Source of the DNA: Streptomyces boluensis
Lineage (GTDB): Bacteria; Actinomycetota; Actinomycetes; Streptomycetales; Streptomycetaceae
Assembly: GCF_009908195.1 (NCBI RefSeq)
Contig: NZ_JAAAHS010000011.1
Span: forward strand, 1-50,535
Reading direction: 5' to 3'
Length of the DNA: 50,535 bases
The notes below the pieces were generated by a model. The model was not told where the DNA came from, did no database searches, and was given only the letters and a program-made list of their open reading frames with translations. This document shows positions 7,725 through 15,618 of this stretch, piece by piece. The translations under genes and the position numbers were made by a program. Each line of letters starts with the position of its first letter. Positions within the stretch are counted from its first letter, which is position 1.

Positions 7725-8480
7725 TCAGGCGGGCAGCGGCATCAGGGCCACCGGGGCGGAGGTCGGCTGTCCGGAGCCGCCGGCCGGCTCGACGGTGACG
7801 CCCATGCCGGACGCACCGCCCACCGCACCGCTCATCAGCACCGTCTGCTTGCTGCGGCCGGGCTCCATCAGCCCCGCGGAGCGCATCTTCCCGTCCTCTT
7901 CGAACCACAGCTGGTACGTCTTGCCCTTGGGCGGCGGCGCCATCCCGGAGACCACGAACACGGCCCTGTCCTGCCTCTTGGAGACGACGACCGTGCCGGT
8001 CGCACCATCGCCCAGCTTCGCGGAGCCGCTGCGCGCGTCCGGTGCGGCGAGCACGGCGGCGGCGCCCTCCGCGCTCTGCTCCGCCTGCCGCGCCTGGTCG
8101 AGGGCGTCCTCGGCGCGCTGGTGCTGCCACACCGCGACACCGCCGAAGGCGGCAGCCGCCGCCACGCAAGCGGCGAGCGCCCAGCGCGACAGGATCACCC
8201 GGCGCGCGGCGGCCCGCGGGACGGACGTGGCCGCGCCGGCCTCGCGCGGCGTCTCCTGACGGACCGTCGTGATCCGTCGCAACACCTCGTCCCGCAGCTC
8301 CGGCCGTGGCGAGACGCTGACCGCGAGACCGAGCCGGGCCGTCGTCGCGGTCAGCTCGGCGGTCTCCTGCGCGCAGGCCTCGCACCCGGCGAGATGCCGC
8401 TCGAACGCGGTCCGCTCGGTGTCGGGCAGAGCGTCCATCGCGTACGCGCCGGTCAGTGTGTGCAGGTCAGTGGTGTTCAC
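7725..8480 (-). CDS. rskA: Anti-sigma-K factor RskA
   Basis: 251 residues. The cytoplasmic N-terminus carries an anti-sigma zinc-finger-like motif, H29-x3-C33-x2-C36. One membrane span follows at about 96-118 (RWALAACVAAAAAFGGVAVW). The extracytoplasmic C-terminal domain contains the RskA hallmark KTYQLWFEEDGKMRSAGLM. RskA binds and inhibits SigK, and proteolysis in the membrane releases the sigma factor. Its ATG overlaps the sigK stop (ATGA at 8477-8480), so the two are translationally coupled. The gene lies at the end of the minus-strand sigK-rskA transcript, about 45 bp from the convergent DUF1295 relic. Confidence 0.93.
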   Translation of the reverse strand: MNTTDLHTLTGAYAMDALPDTERTAFERHLAGCEACAQETAELTATTARLGLAVSVSPRPELRDEVLRRITTVRQETPREAGAATSVPRAAARRVILSRWALAACVAAAAAFGGVAVWQHQRAEDALDQARQAEQSAEGAAAVLAAPDARSGSAKLGDGATGTVVVSKRQDRAVFVVSGMAPPPKGKTYQLWFEEDGKMRSAGLMEPGRSKQTVLMSGAVGGASGMGVTVEPAGGSGQPTSAPVALMPLPA

Positions 8481-9082
8481 GCGGTCACCCCCAGGCAGTC
8501 ACGCAGCCGGATCAGACCGTCGCGCATACGGGTTTTCACGGTGCCCAGAGGCAGCGTCAGGATCTCGGCGACCTCACGGTAGGTGAGCCCGCGGTAGTAG
8601 GCGAGGGTGACGGCCTGGCGCTGGATCTCGGTCAGCCCGCGCATGCAGCGCCGCACCTGCTCCCGTTCGAGCCGGGTCTCCACCTGTTCGGCCACGGTGT
8701 CGTACGCGGGCGTCCGCTCCAACAGAGCGGCCTTGTGATCACGGGCCGCGGCCGCCTCGGCGGAGCGCACCCGGTCGACCGCCCGGCGGTGTGCCAGGGT
8801 CAGGATCCAGTTGATCGCCGTGCCCCGGTCCGGCCGGTAGCGGGCGGCGGTCCGCCAGAGCTCGACCATGACTTCCTGGGCCACCTCCTCCGACTGGGCG
8901 TGATCGCGCAGGACGGCGCGCACGGTGCCGAGTACGGGCCCCATCGCCCGGTCGTAGACCGACGCGAAGGCGCCCTGGTCGCCCAGGGCGACCCGGCCCA
9001 TCAGCTCTTTCAGGTCTGGCTCGGCGGAGAGGTCTCCGCCGATGGACACGGCTTCCTTCACGGGCTGCTCCGGGGTTGGCAC
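8477..9082 (-). CDS. sigK: ECF RNA polymerase sigma factor, SigK family
   Basis: About 201 residues with sigma region 2 (…AFASVYDRAMGPVLG, then EEVAQEVMVELWRTAARY) and region 4 (LTEIQRQAVTLAYYRGLTYR, then LPLGTVKTRMRDGL). The open frame extends back to a GTG at 9142, but a SigK-type promoter on this strand occupies 9097-9123. A start there would lie upstream of the promoter, so I prefer the GTG at 9082, a few bases after the predicted transcription start. The GTG at 9049, with AAGGA upstream, is the alternative. It is coupled to rskA by a 4-bp overlap. The promoter implies autoregulation. The neighbourhood (fasciclin, molybdoenzyme, RskA) is the classic SigK regulon. Confidence 0.92.
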   Translation of the reverse strand: MPTPEQPVKEAVSIGGDLSAEPDLKELMGRVALGDQGAFASVYDRAMGPVLGTVRAVLRDHAQSEEVAQEVMVELWRTAARYRPDRGTAINWILTLAHRRAVDRVRSAEAAAARDHKAALLERTPAYDTVAEQVETRLEREQVRRCMRGLTEIQRQAVTLAYYRGLTYREVAEILTLPLGTVKTRMRDGLIRLRDCLGVTA

Positions 9083-9096
9083 GGCTGTCAGAGGTG

Positions 9097-9123
9097 ATTC
9101 GGACTCGTCCGGGCCGCGGATTG
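9097..9123 (-). promoter_or_regulatory. Autoregulatory SigK-type promoter of sigK
   Basis: On the minus strand CAATCC (9123-9118), 16 nt, CGAAT (9101-9097). It is an exact match to the motif at the fasciclin and hydrolase genes. It lies 12 bp from the plus-strand copy at 9135-9161, so the two promoters diverge back to back. Confidence 0.72.
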
Positions 9124-9134
9124 GTCGAGCGGGG

Positions 9135-9161
9135 CAATCCACCTGACCCGCGGCTACGAAT
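9135..9161 (+). promoter_or_regulatory. SigK-type promoter of the alpha/beta hydrolase gene
   Basis: CAATCC at 9135-9140, a 16-nt spacer, and CGAAT at 9157-9161. The ATG at 9169 follows after 7 nt, which predicts a leaderless transcript, the same geometry as at the molybdoenzyme gene. Confidence 0.7.
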
Positions 9162-9168
9162 CACCGGC

Positions 9169-9885
9169 ATGAGTGTCCAGGCGCCCGATGACCACACCGC
9201 TCGGAGTGGAACCGTACGCGGACCGGGAAGCAGCCGGCGCGGCGCAGGCGGTCCGGCGGCCGCGCTCGCTGCGCACGGCTGCGCGCGCGGCACCCCGCCC
9301 CGCCCCCGGGCGGCGGTGCTGTTCCTGCACGGCGGCCGCGCCGACAGCCTGGCCCCGTCCCGCCCCTGGCACCTCGCGGCCCTCCGGATGCGCCCCTTCG
9401 TACGGGCCGTAGCCACAGCTCTGCCCGCCGATGACCCGGTGCTGCTCGCGGACGTGCGCTACCGCATGCGCGGCTGGAACGGCACCGCCGCCGACGCCCT
9501 GCACGACACCCGCCGCGCCCTCGACGAACTGGCGCGCGGCGCCGGCGACATCCCCGTGGTCCTCGTCGGCCACTCGATGGGAGGCCGCGCCGCCCTCGCC
9601 GCCGCAGACCGGCCCCCGGTACGGGCCGTGGTCGCCCTCGCGCCCTGGTGCCCGGATGACGAACCCGTCGCACACCTGCGGGACAAGGACGTCGTCGTGC
9701 TCCACGCGGAACGCGACCGCGTCACCGATCCACGTGCCTCTGCGGCGTTCCTCCACCGCGCCGGCACGGCAGGCGCGCGAACGGACCTGACCCTGCTGCC
9801 CGGCGGAGACCACGCGATGCTGCGCGACAGCGCCCTCTGGCACCGGACAGCGGCCTCGGCGGTCGTACGCCTCCTGCCGCGGTAG
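9169..9885 (+). CDS. Alpha/beta hydrolase, probable SigK regulon member
   Basis: About 238 residues. The core begins at AAVLFLHGGRAD. The nucleophile elbow is GHSMGG, the acid is probably Asp in HAERDRVTDP, and the histidine is in GGDHAML. The fold is that of small dienelactone-hydrolase-like esterases; the substrate is unknown. The start at 9169 is set by the SigK-type promoter ending 7 nt upstream. The first ~45 residues are Arg/Gly/Pro-rich and unlike a hydrolase N-terminus. A different frame (from 9188) reads MTTPLGVEPYADRE, which looks more natural. A frameshift between about 9240 and 9300 is therefore possible. It is divergent from sigK. Confidence 0.8.
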   Translation: MSVQAPDDHTARSGTVRGPGSSRRGAGGPAAALAAHGCARGTPPRPRAAVLFLHGGRADSLAPSRPWHLAALRMRPFVRAVATALPADDPVLLADVRYRMRGWNGTAADALHDTRRALDELARGAGDIPVVLVGHSMGGRAALAAADRPPVRAVVALAPWCPDDEPVAHLRDKDVVVLHAERDRVTDPRASAAFLHRAGTAGARTDLTLLPGGDHAMLRDSALWHRTAASAVVRLLPR

Positions 9886-10504
9886 CGCGCCGGGCGAGCG
9901 CCCGTGGGCGGCGCGGCCCCGTCGGCCCGGACCGGGAACAGCCAGCGGGCCGAGCCGGACCTCCCCACCCCGCGCGAACGCGGCGTACGCAACGGGCGGT
10001 GCGCCGGAACTGCCGCTCCGGGATGCCCTCCCTCGTGCTGTCCGCGTGACCACGGCAGTTGATGGACGCACTCGAGGAACATCTGAACCGCAGAGAAGCG
10101 GACAGCCCAGACGTCGAACAGTGCCGCCGCCCGCTGTGGCCCGCAGGTGTCCGCGTGCGTTCCGCCGGCCGTTGGTGCGTGCACTGCCGCGCGGACGCAC
10201 CCGCTAGTGGAGGCCCATCCGTCGGCAGCCCGGGCACAGCTCAACCAACGCGCCCCGTCTGCCGGGAGGTCGCCCGCCGGCACGAACGCTGACCACAACG
10301 ACCAGCGGCACCAGTGGCAGGAGCTGTAGCCGACGCTCAGCAGGACCGGTACGCAGCGCCTCCTCGAAGGCGGCGGGCTCCCAGGGCCACTGCAGCCGCG
10401 GCACACGTCCCGGTCGCCACCGGCTTCGCCTGCTTGAGCAGCCGGTATGCGTGGCGTCCGAGGCGCATGTGGCGGGCGTGCGAGATGGCCGAGGACGCGG
10501 CAAA
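9886..10504. other. 619 bp without a recognisable gene
   Basis: Open frames exist on both strands because of the GC content, but none has a family motif, a ribosome site with a plausible start, or coherent third-position bias along its length. The minus-strand frame near 10204-10440 and the plus-strand frame near 10059-10292 were read and not recognised. The stretch may be degenerate coding DNA. No strong hairpin was noticed. Confidence 0.5.
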
Positions 10505-10750
10505 ATGTTCGATATGTCCCTGATGGCGGCAGGTGTGGCATGGATCGGGCTCGGCCTGACCGTCGATGCGGCCGGACTGGTGACATACGGCCTCGCGGCA
10601 CTGCCGATGTCGGCGGCGGCCCGCCGGCAGGACGCCGAATCCGCCTGCCGCACAGCACGCCGCGCGGCACTGGGGCTGGGACTGGCGGGCGCGGCGGCAC
10701 TGCTCGTGGGCATGGTGCTCCTCGTGCTCCATGCGACGAAATTTCACTGA
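10505..10750 (+). CDS. Small two-helix membrane protein
   Basis: 81 residues from the ATG at 10505 (or 78 from the ATG at 10514). Two hydrophobic segments are visible, MSLMAAGVAWIGLGLTVDAA / GLVTYGLAAL and LGLGLAGAAALLVGMVLLVL. A short basic, polar loop (RRQDAESACRTARRA) separates them. I recognise no family. The ribosome site is weak (GAGGAC). Its neighbours are unrelated: non-coding DNA upstream, and a 9-bp repeat and a terminator downstream. It could be a genuine small membrane protein or a relic of a larger one. Confidence 0.5.
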   Translation: MFDMSLMAAGVAWIGLGLTVDAAGLVTYGLAALPMSAAARRQDAESACRTARRAALGLGLAGAAALLVGMVLLVLHATKFH

Positions 10751-10752
10751 GG

Positions 10753-10812
10753 ACTCGGGAGCTCGGGAGCTTGGGAATTCGGGAGCTCGGGCATTCGGGA
10801 TTTCGGGAGCTC
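10753..10812. repeat. Imperfect 9-bp tandem repeat (TCGGGAGCT-like)
   Basis: Six or seven degenerate copies of a unit close to TCGGGAGCT or TCGGGAATT run from 10753 to 10812, directly after the small membrane protein's stop codon. It is rich in GAGCTC palindromes. It is non-coding by position and precedes the hairpin at 10847-10873. Confidence 0.75.
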
Positions 10813-10846
10813 AACTCACCGGCCACGTAGTGCCGTTGCCTCGCTG

Positions 10847-10873
10847 TCGGGGATGCCCTGTGGGCAGCCCCGA
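10847..10873. terminator. Hairpin between convergent transcripts
   Basis: TCGGGGATGCCC (10847-10858), loop TGT, then GGGCAGCCCCGA (10862-10873), a 12-bp stem with one mismatch. It lies 26 bp past the stop of the minus-strand GH84 relic (10899) and about 100 bp past the plus-strand membrane gene. No T-run is seen. Confidence 0.65.
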
Positions 10874-10898
10874 CCGGGGCAAACGGGAGCACTGTCGG

Positions 10899-11570
10899 TC
10901 AGGACGTGGAGGCCTGCTCCTTCGCGGCCGCGGCCTCGCCTGCCGTGACCGCTCGGGCCTTGTCCAGGAAGACGTCCCGAGCACACCGTCACCCACCTTG
11001 GGCATGACCTCGCCCCAGGAGTTGCGCGGCGGGTCGACGAGCAATGCGCGGGCCTGCTTCTCCAGTTCGGCGGACTCGGCGAGCAGCCGCTCTGCGCTCT
11101 GGGAGTCCCCGCCGTCGCGTGCCGAGAGTGCGTCGACCGCCTTCACCATCGCACCGCCCCACAGTTCGGTGGCGTCCAGCCAAGGCTCCGCGTCCACGGT
11201 GAAGCCCCTTCTCCACGGCTCCTTCGCGGATGGTGGCGGGCGCCTTCTCGATGGCGGTGGCGTACGCGCGCAAGGATTTCAGCCCTTGAGTGCGGTCGCC
11301 GCCCGCGAGGTAGGACATGGCCCGCGGCCAGCTCTTACGCGCGTCGTAACTCCGGTCGTTCCAGGTGAAGTCGGCGGTGCCGAACACAGCGACCTTGCTG
11401 GCGTACGGCTGGTTCATGGGGTTGGCGACGATGCCGGACAGGTGCTCGGAGAGGCTGGCTTCGCGCTTGTCGTACGGCGCGAGCAGCAGCCGTCCGCTGG
11501 TGTTGCCGAAGTCGTTGACCGGATAGTTGTCCCAGACGAAGACCCTTCGGGTCCAGGGTGTCCCGGATGG
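10899..11570 (-). pseudogene. C-terminal relic of a GH84 beta-N-acetylglucosaminidase
   Basis: The minus strand reads VFVWDNYPVNDFGNTSGRLL, HLSGIVANPMNQPYASKVAV and FTWNDRSYDARKSWPRA. This is the end of the catalytic barrel of bacterial GH84 (hyaluronidase / O-GlcNAcase-like) enzymes. It continues with the helical domain (AYATAIEKAPATIREG, then DAEPWLDATELWGGAMV and NSWGEVMPKVGDGV) and ends FLDKARAV…QASTS. Reading this requires at least two frame changes (near 11200 and 10985). About 25-30 residues also seem lost after YLAGGD. The N-terminal domain and catalytic Asp pair are absent. At about 11560 it abuts an unrelated N-terminus. It should be non-functional. Confidence 0.72.
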
Positions 11571-11887
11571 TCTTCTTGACCATCTGCTGCAGCCGCGCCA
11601 GGATTCTGCGAGATCTCGTAGACGTCCTTGCAGTCGGTCAGCCGGCCCGGCAGCTGGTTCTTGGTGATCGCGTCCTGCGCGGTCGCGTCGAACACGGTCA
11701 TGTGCATGCTCTGTTGGGGCAGGCACGCGCACTGATCGGCCCGCGACGACCGCCGCATGAGCTTCATCGCTTCGGTCTGAGCCTTGAAGAAGGCGGAGTC
11801 CTGCGGTACGGGGCATACGAACGTGTTGCCACGGAAGCGCTGTGCGTTGCCGTCGAGGTCCCACTTCTCACCGGGGCGGGAAGCCAT
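11571..11887 (-). pseudogene. N-terminal fragment of a DUF1868-like 2H phosphoesterase
   Basis: From an ATG at 11887 the frame reads GEKWDLDGNAQRFRGNTFVC, then VPQDSAFFKAQTEAMKLMRR and SMHMTVFDATAQDAI. The HMTVFD segment is the first H-x-T/S motif expected for 2H-type phosphoesterases (DUF1868, 2'-5' ligase-like fold). After KDVYEISQ, near 11605, the family sequence ends and GH84 sequence begins in another frame. The second HxT motif is absent. The gene is thus truncated and joined to the GH84 relic. The DUF1868 assignment is by memory of the family pattern. Confidence 0.5.
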
Positions 11888-11911
11888 GGGCGCACCAGTG
11901 CCCCATCGGCG

Positions 11912-12520
11912 TCACGCCGTGCGCACAGCGGATACGAAGGCGCGGATCAGCTCGACGCTCTTGACGCCCCGTGAGGACTCCACGCCGCTGGAGACATCGA
12001 CTCCGCTCGGGCGAGCCGCGCGCACGGCGGCGGCGACATTGTCCGGGTCCAGACCACCGGCGAGAAGCCAGAAACCGCCCGGCGGCCGCGCTTGGAGCAG
12101 CCCGGTGTCGAAGCGTTTCCCGCCGCCGGGTTCGATGGCGTCGATCAGCAGCCGGTCGGCGGGGCTCGCGTCCGGCCGCTCAAGATACGTGCTGATGTCC
12201 AGCGCGCGGATGGTCCGGAACCCCTCCGCCCGGAGCCGCTCGAAGGAATTCTCGTCCTCGCCTCCGTGGAGTTGAATGGTCGTCAGCCCGGCACGTGAGG
12301 CCGTCGCCAGCACCTCGTCGACGGGCTGCGCGCGGAACACGCCAACGGTCTCCACCTGCGCCGGGACTCGTGCAGCCAGCGTCCGGGCCGTGTCGGCGTC
12401 GATCAGCCGCGGGCTGCCCGGCGCGAAGACGAACCCGACGGCGTCGACACCGGCCCTGATGGCCGCGTCCACGGTCTCGGCGGTGCTGAGGCCACAGATT
12501 TTGATGTACGTCGGGCGCAA
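11912..12520 (-). CDS. trpF: Phosphoribosylanthranilate isomerase
   Basis: 202 residues, full length for the family. It catalyses the Amadori rearrangement of N-(5'-phosphoribosyl)anthranilate in tryptophan biosynthesis. Motifs are KICGL (with the general-base Cys), GFVFAPGSPR, TIQLHGGED, LLAGGLDPDNV (phosphate-binding) and GVDVSSGVE with the catalytic Asp. The start is a TTG at 12520 with GAGAGGA at ideal spacing; the nearby ATG is out of frame. No other trp gene is adjacent. Isolated trpF genes occur in actinobacteria, where PriA usually covers the reaction, so this may be a second copy. It is flanked by relics on both sides yet is itself intact. Confidence 0.93.
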   Translation of the reverse strand: MRPTYIKICGLSTAETVDAAIRAGVDAVGFVFAPGSPRLIDADTARTLAARVPAQVETVGVFRAQPVDEVLATASRAGLTTIQLHGGEDENSFERLRAEGFRTIRALDISTYLERPDASPADRLLIDAIEPGGGKRFDTGLLQARPPGGFWLLAGGLDPDNVAAAVRAARPSGVDVSSGVESSRGVKSVELIRAFVSAVRTA

Positions 12521-12661
12521 CGCGCATTCCTCTCGGGGCAGTTCGAGCTCTCAGGCACTTCAGGCGTGCGGGGCGATGACGCCGAGGAGCGGCAGCCAAG
12601 GCCGCCGAGCTCGGGGGAGCGCGCCAGGCGCCGCGGAGCAGGTGAGACTTCACGGACACGT

Positions 12662-13080
12662 CTAGTGTCGCACTTCGGCTCCCACCGGCTTGGCGATCAG
12701 CAAGGACACGAGAAACGCAAGTCCCGTCAGCCCGCCGCCCGCGAGCATTCCGAGTTCGTAGCCGGTCTCCGCCGTCTGCGAAGCAGCCTGGACGGCCGGC
12801 AGGACGGCGAAGCTCAATCCCGCGCCGCGTACGTCAGGCCCAGGAACACGGTGCCCGCGATGAGTATCGGGAGGCTGTCGGTGCCGAACATCGCCATGAC
12901 GACGATTCCACCGGCACTGGCGAGCAGCCCAGTTCGCAGAATCGTCGTGTAGCCGAGGGCCGACGCCAGACGCCCGGCGAAGGGCCCTGCGAGCCGGCCC
13001 AGGAGGGCGTAGGGAGTGAGCAGCAGCAGGGAGGCACTGTCGGCCTCGAGACGGAATCCGACCCGAGTGTTCCCGGGCGC
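12662..13080 (-). pseudogene. C-terminal relic of an MFS drug-type transporter
   Basis: The minus strand reads LLTPYALLGRLAGPFAGRLA and IVVMAMFGTDSLPILIAGTV, then FLGLTYA. After a frame change it gives AGLSFAVLPAVQAA, TGYELGMLAGGGLTGLAFLV and IAKPVG, then a stop. These are late membrane helices of DHA2-like efflux pumps. A stretch of about 25-30 residues that normally lies between the two parts is missing at about 12825. The N-terminal two thirds are absent. It is non-functional. Confidence 0.65.
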
Positions 13081-13140
13081 GCGGCGGGCGCAGCCCGGCC
13101 CGCACGCCAAGTGGGCGCGCGGGCCGGGCACATGGACCTG

Positions 13141-14382
13141 TCAGCTCGTGGCCGGGAAGGTCCAGTCGCGCGCACCGGTCTCCGTGCCCTTGGTCAGGGC
13201 CAGGCCGGAGTCGGTTCGGGTGAGGTACTCACCGGTGGACTGGTTGATCAGCGTCCCCTGCTCGCGGTCGACGGACCACCGCTTCAGGGGGTCGGTGACC
13301 GCGCCGTCCGCGGCCGTGCCCGCGCAGTCCGCGACGGCGACGCCCTTCGTGCCGGGGCGGGCCGTCAGGCAGTAGTTCGACGGCAGCCGGACGCTGCCGT
13401 CCGCCGCGAGCACCCAGGACTGGGCGAACGTACCGACCGAGCCGTCCGGTCCCTCGCCGCCCCCGCAGCCCGCGGCGACGGCCGGGCCCGGGCCGGGGGC
13501 GCTGCCCGTGCTGCCGATGCAGGAGCCGTCCGCCGCGCGGATCGCGCCGCGTACGGTATTGCCGATGGCGAGGTTCTGCACCGTGCCCTGGCCGCCCGCA
13601 AGGGTGTCGGTGCGGGTCATCGGGGCACATGGGTTGCCGCTGTTCGTGGTCCTGGTGACCGAGCCGGTGACCTTCGTACCGTCGGCGCGCTCGCCCTCCG
13701 GGAGCCCGAACCTGGCCGCGGAGAACGGCTGGTCGTGGCAGGTGGCGCGGGTGTCGTTCCACTCGTAGTACTCGGTCCAGTCGATCATTCCCGAGGGAGC
13801 GATCTGCGTGGCCGGCGTGCGGATCGAGCCGAGCTTGAAGGACGTGCCGGCGGTGGTGTCGGTGACGGTCGCGCCGAACCAGCCGTCGCCCTCGTGGGCC
13901 ACCTTGAACGTGAAGGTGTGCCCCTCCTGCCAGTTGAAGCGCATCCGGCAGCTGGCGCCTTCGCCCTCGCCGCCGAACGACTGGCACCAACTGCCCTCGC
14001 TGCCCGGCTTCCACTCGAAGACGTCCCAGACCGAGAACAGGAACATCCGGTCCTCGCCCTTGTTGGTCTGCATGCCGATGTACGCGCCGTTGCCCTTGTC
14101 GAACCCGAACTGGTGGCTCCAGAAGACCTGCGAGCGGTGGCCCGGGTCGGTGTTCACGGTGGTCGACCAGGTCGCGGACTCCAACCCGGTCACGTCGGCC
14201 GGGAATTGGTAATAGCTGTACGTGCCGGGCGTCTGCCCGATCTCCGCCTTCGCGGCGGTGTCGACATCCTGAGCGCCCGCTGTGGCTGTGGTGCCCGTCA
14301 GCGCCAGGACCGCAGCCGCAGCCGCAGCGGCCGTGATACTTCGCGTCCAACGGGCTCTCGAGCGCTTACTGATGTAGCCCAT
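13141..14382 (-). CDS. Secreted DUF3472 protein with a C-terminal lectin-like domain
   Basis: 413 residues. A Sec signal (RSITAAAAAAAVLALTGTTA) precedes a DUF3472 domain at about 45-220 (YYQFPADVTGLESATWSTTV, QVFWSHQFGFDKGNGAYIGM). The C-terminal ~130 residues resemble a ricin-type trefoil (ADGSCIGSTGS, SNYCLTARPGTKGVAVADC, RWSVDREQGTLINQSTGEYL). DUF3472 proteins are extracellular carbohydrate-associated proteins of unknown activity. The gene is the last of a minus-strand set with a sugar dehydrogenase and an ABC importer, 63 bp after the dehydrogenase, with a clear GAGGGAG ribosome site. I infer that it binds or processes the polymer whose product the transporter imports. Confidence 0.82.
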   Translation of the reverse strand: MGYISKRSRARWTRSITAAAAAAAVLALTGTTATAGAQDVDTAAKAEIGQTPGTYSYYQFPADVTGLESATWSTTVNTDPGHRSQVFWSHQFGFDKGNGAYIGMQTNKGEDRMFLFSVWDVFEWKPGSEGSWCQSFGGEGEGASCRMRFNWQEGHTFTFKVAHEGDGWFGATVTDTTAGTSFKLGSIRTPATQIAPSGMIDWTEYYEWNDTRATCHDQPFSAARFGLPEGERADGTKVTGSVTRTTNSGNPCAPMTRTDTLAGGQGTVQNLAIGNTVRGAIRAADGSCIGSTGSAPGPGPAVAAGCGGGEGPDGSVGTFAQSWVLAADGSVRLPSNYCLTARPGTKGVAVADCAGTAADGAVTDPLKRWSVDREQGTLINQSTGEYLTRTDSGLALTKGTETGARDWTFPATS

Positions 14383-14445
14383 GTGCTCCCTCTCATCGTG
14401 CGGGACGAATGAACTGGGGCGGCCGGAAGGGGAGTTGAACAGCCG

Positions 14446-15618
14446 TCACTTCTGGCCGCCGTCGAAGTACGCGACCAGTTCCGGATCGAGCGGCGGTACG
14501 TCGTACGGGTTCCCGCCGTCACGCAGTGATCGCGTCGCCATGTACCCGGCGGCCACGCTCATCCGTGCCGCCACCGGAGAGGTGTCCGTCGCGCCGCCCT
14601 CGCGGGCGAAGCGCACGAACTCCCGCATGATCCGGCCGTCGGCACCACCGTGTGAGCCCTGAGCGTCGGGGATGCGGTGCACCGCGTCGGCGTCGGAGCG
14701 GTAGTCGCTCGGCCCGGTGTTCCAGACGCGGACTTCGCCGCCGGGACCGTCGCCGAAGTTCTCCAGTCGTCCTTCGGTGCCTATGACGGTGTAGTTGCGG
14801 AAGTAGTCGGGCGAGAAGTGGCACTGCTGGTAGGCGGCCAGAACGCCGTTGTCCAGGCGCATGTTCATCATCGAGACGTCCTCGACGTCCACGATGTGGT
14901 GCAGGTTTCTGCGCTCGGTCGGCGGCCACTCGAACTCCCGCAGCCAGCCGTCCGGGCGGGGGGTGTCCGGCGCGCGGCGTGGCAGGTCGCCGTGCAGCAT
15001 CAGGTCGCCGAAGGCGTTGACGCGAGAGGTGTAGCCGCCGGCCAGCCAGTGCACGACGTCCAGGTCGTGGGCGGCCTTCTGCAGCAGCAGACCGGTGGTG
15101 CGTCGGCGGTCGGCGTGCCAGTCCTTGAAGTAGTAGTCGCCGCCGTACGAGACGAAGTGCCGTACCCAGATCGTCCGGGGCTCGCCGACGTCGCCTCGGG
15201 CGATGAGGTCGCGCATCAGCCGGACGACGCCCATGTGCCGCATGTTGTGGCCGACATAGAGCCGGGTTCCGGTCTCGTACGCCGTACGCAGGATGGTGTC
15301 GCACTGCTCGACGGTGATGCCGAGGGGCTTCTCCACGAAGGTGGGCTTGCCGGCCTCGAGGGCAGCGCACGCGATGGCTTCGTGGGTGTCGTCGGGGGTG
15401 GCGACGATGACGGCTTCGACGGTGTCGTCGTCGAGGAGACGCCGGTGGTCGTCGTGGACCGAGGCGCCCTCGAAGCGACCCGGTACGTCGGCCCGTACGG
15501 CGGCGTCGAGGTCCGCGACCGCGGCGACGACGGAGCCCTTGCCGGGACGGTGGGCGGCGTTCGCGATGGAGCGGCGCAGGCCCAGGCCGATGACGCCGAT
15601 GCGGAGGTCGTTCGTCAC
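14446..15618 (-). CDS. Gfo/Idh/MocA family sugar dehydrogenase
   Basis: 390 residues. The N-terminal Rossmann domain begins LRIGVIGLGLRRSIANAA and carries the signature VEKPLGITVEQCD (the EKP motif with catalytic Lys). The C-terminal domain includes GHNMRHM and QKAAHDLDVVHWLAGG. Such enzymes oxidise or epimerise sugars or inositols with NAD(P). The start is a GTG at 15618 that overlaps the stop of the binding-protein gene (GTGA), so it is translationally coupled in the importer operon. It is complete, with no sign of decay. The substrate is unknown. Confidence 0.9.
   Translation of the reverse strand: MTNDLRIGVIGLGLRRSIANAAHRPGKGSVVAAVADLDAAVRADVPGRFEGASVHDDHRRLLDDDTVEAVIVATPDDTHEAIACAALEAGKPTFVEKPLGITVEQCDTILRTAYETGTRLYVGHNMRHMGVVRLMRDLIARGDVGEPRTIWVRHFVSYGGDYYFKDWHADRRRTTGLLLQKAAHDLDVVHWLAGGYTSRVNAFGDLMLHGDLPRRAPDTPRPDGWLREFEWPPTERRNLHHIVDVEDVSMMNMRLDNGVLAAYQQCHFSPDYFRNYTVIGTEGRLENFGDGPGGEVRVWNTGPSDYRSDADAVHRIPDAQGSHGGADGRIMREFVRFAREGGATDTSPVAARMSVAAGYMATRSLRDGGNPYDVPPLDPELVAYFDGGQK

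Noticed and set aside
9459..10892. A 477-codon minus-strand frame through the hydrolase and the empty region
   Set aside because: Low-complexity composition with no motif, antisense to a supported gene. I treat 9886-10504 as without a recognisable gene.
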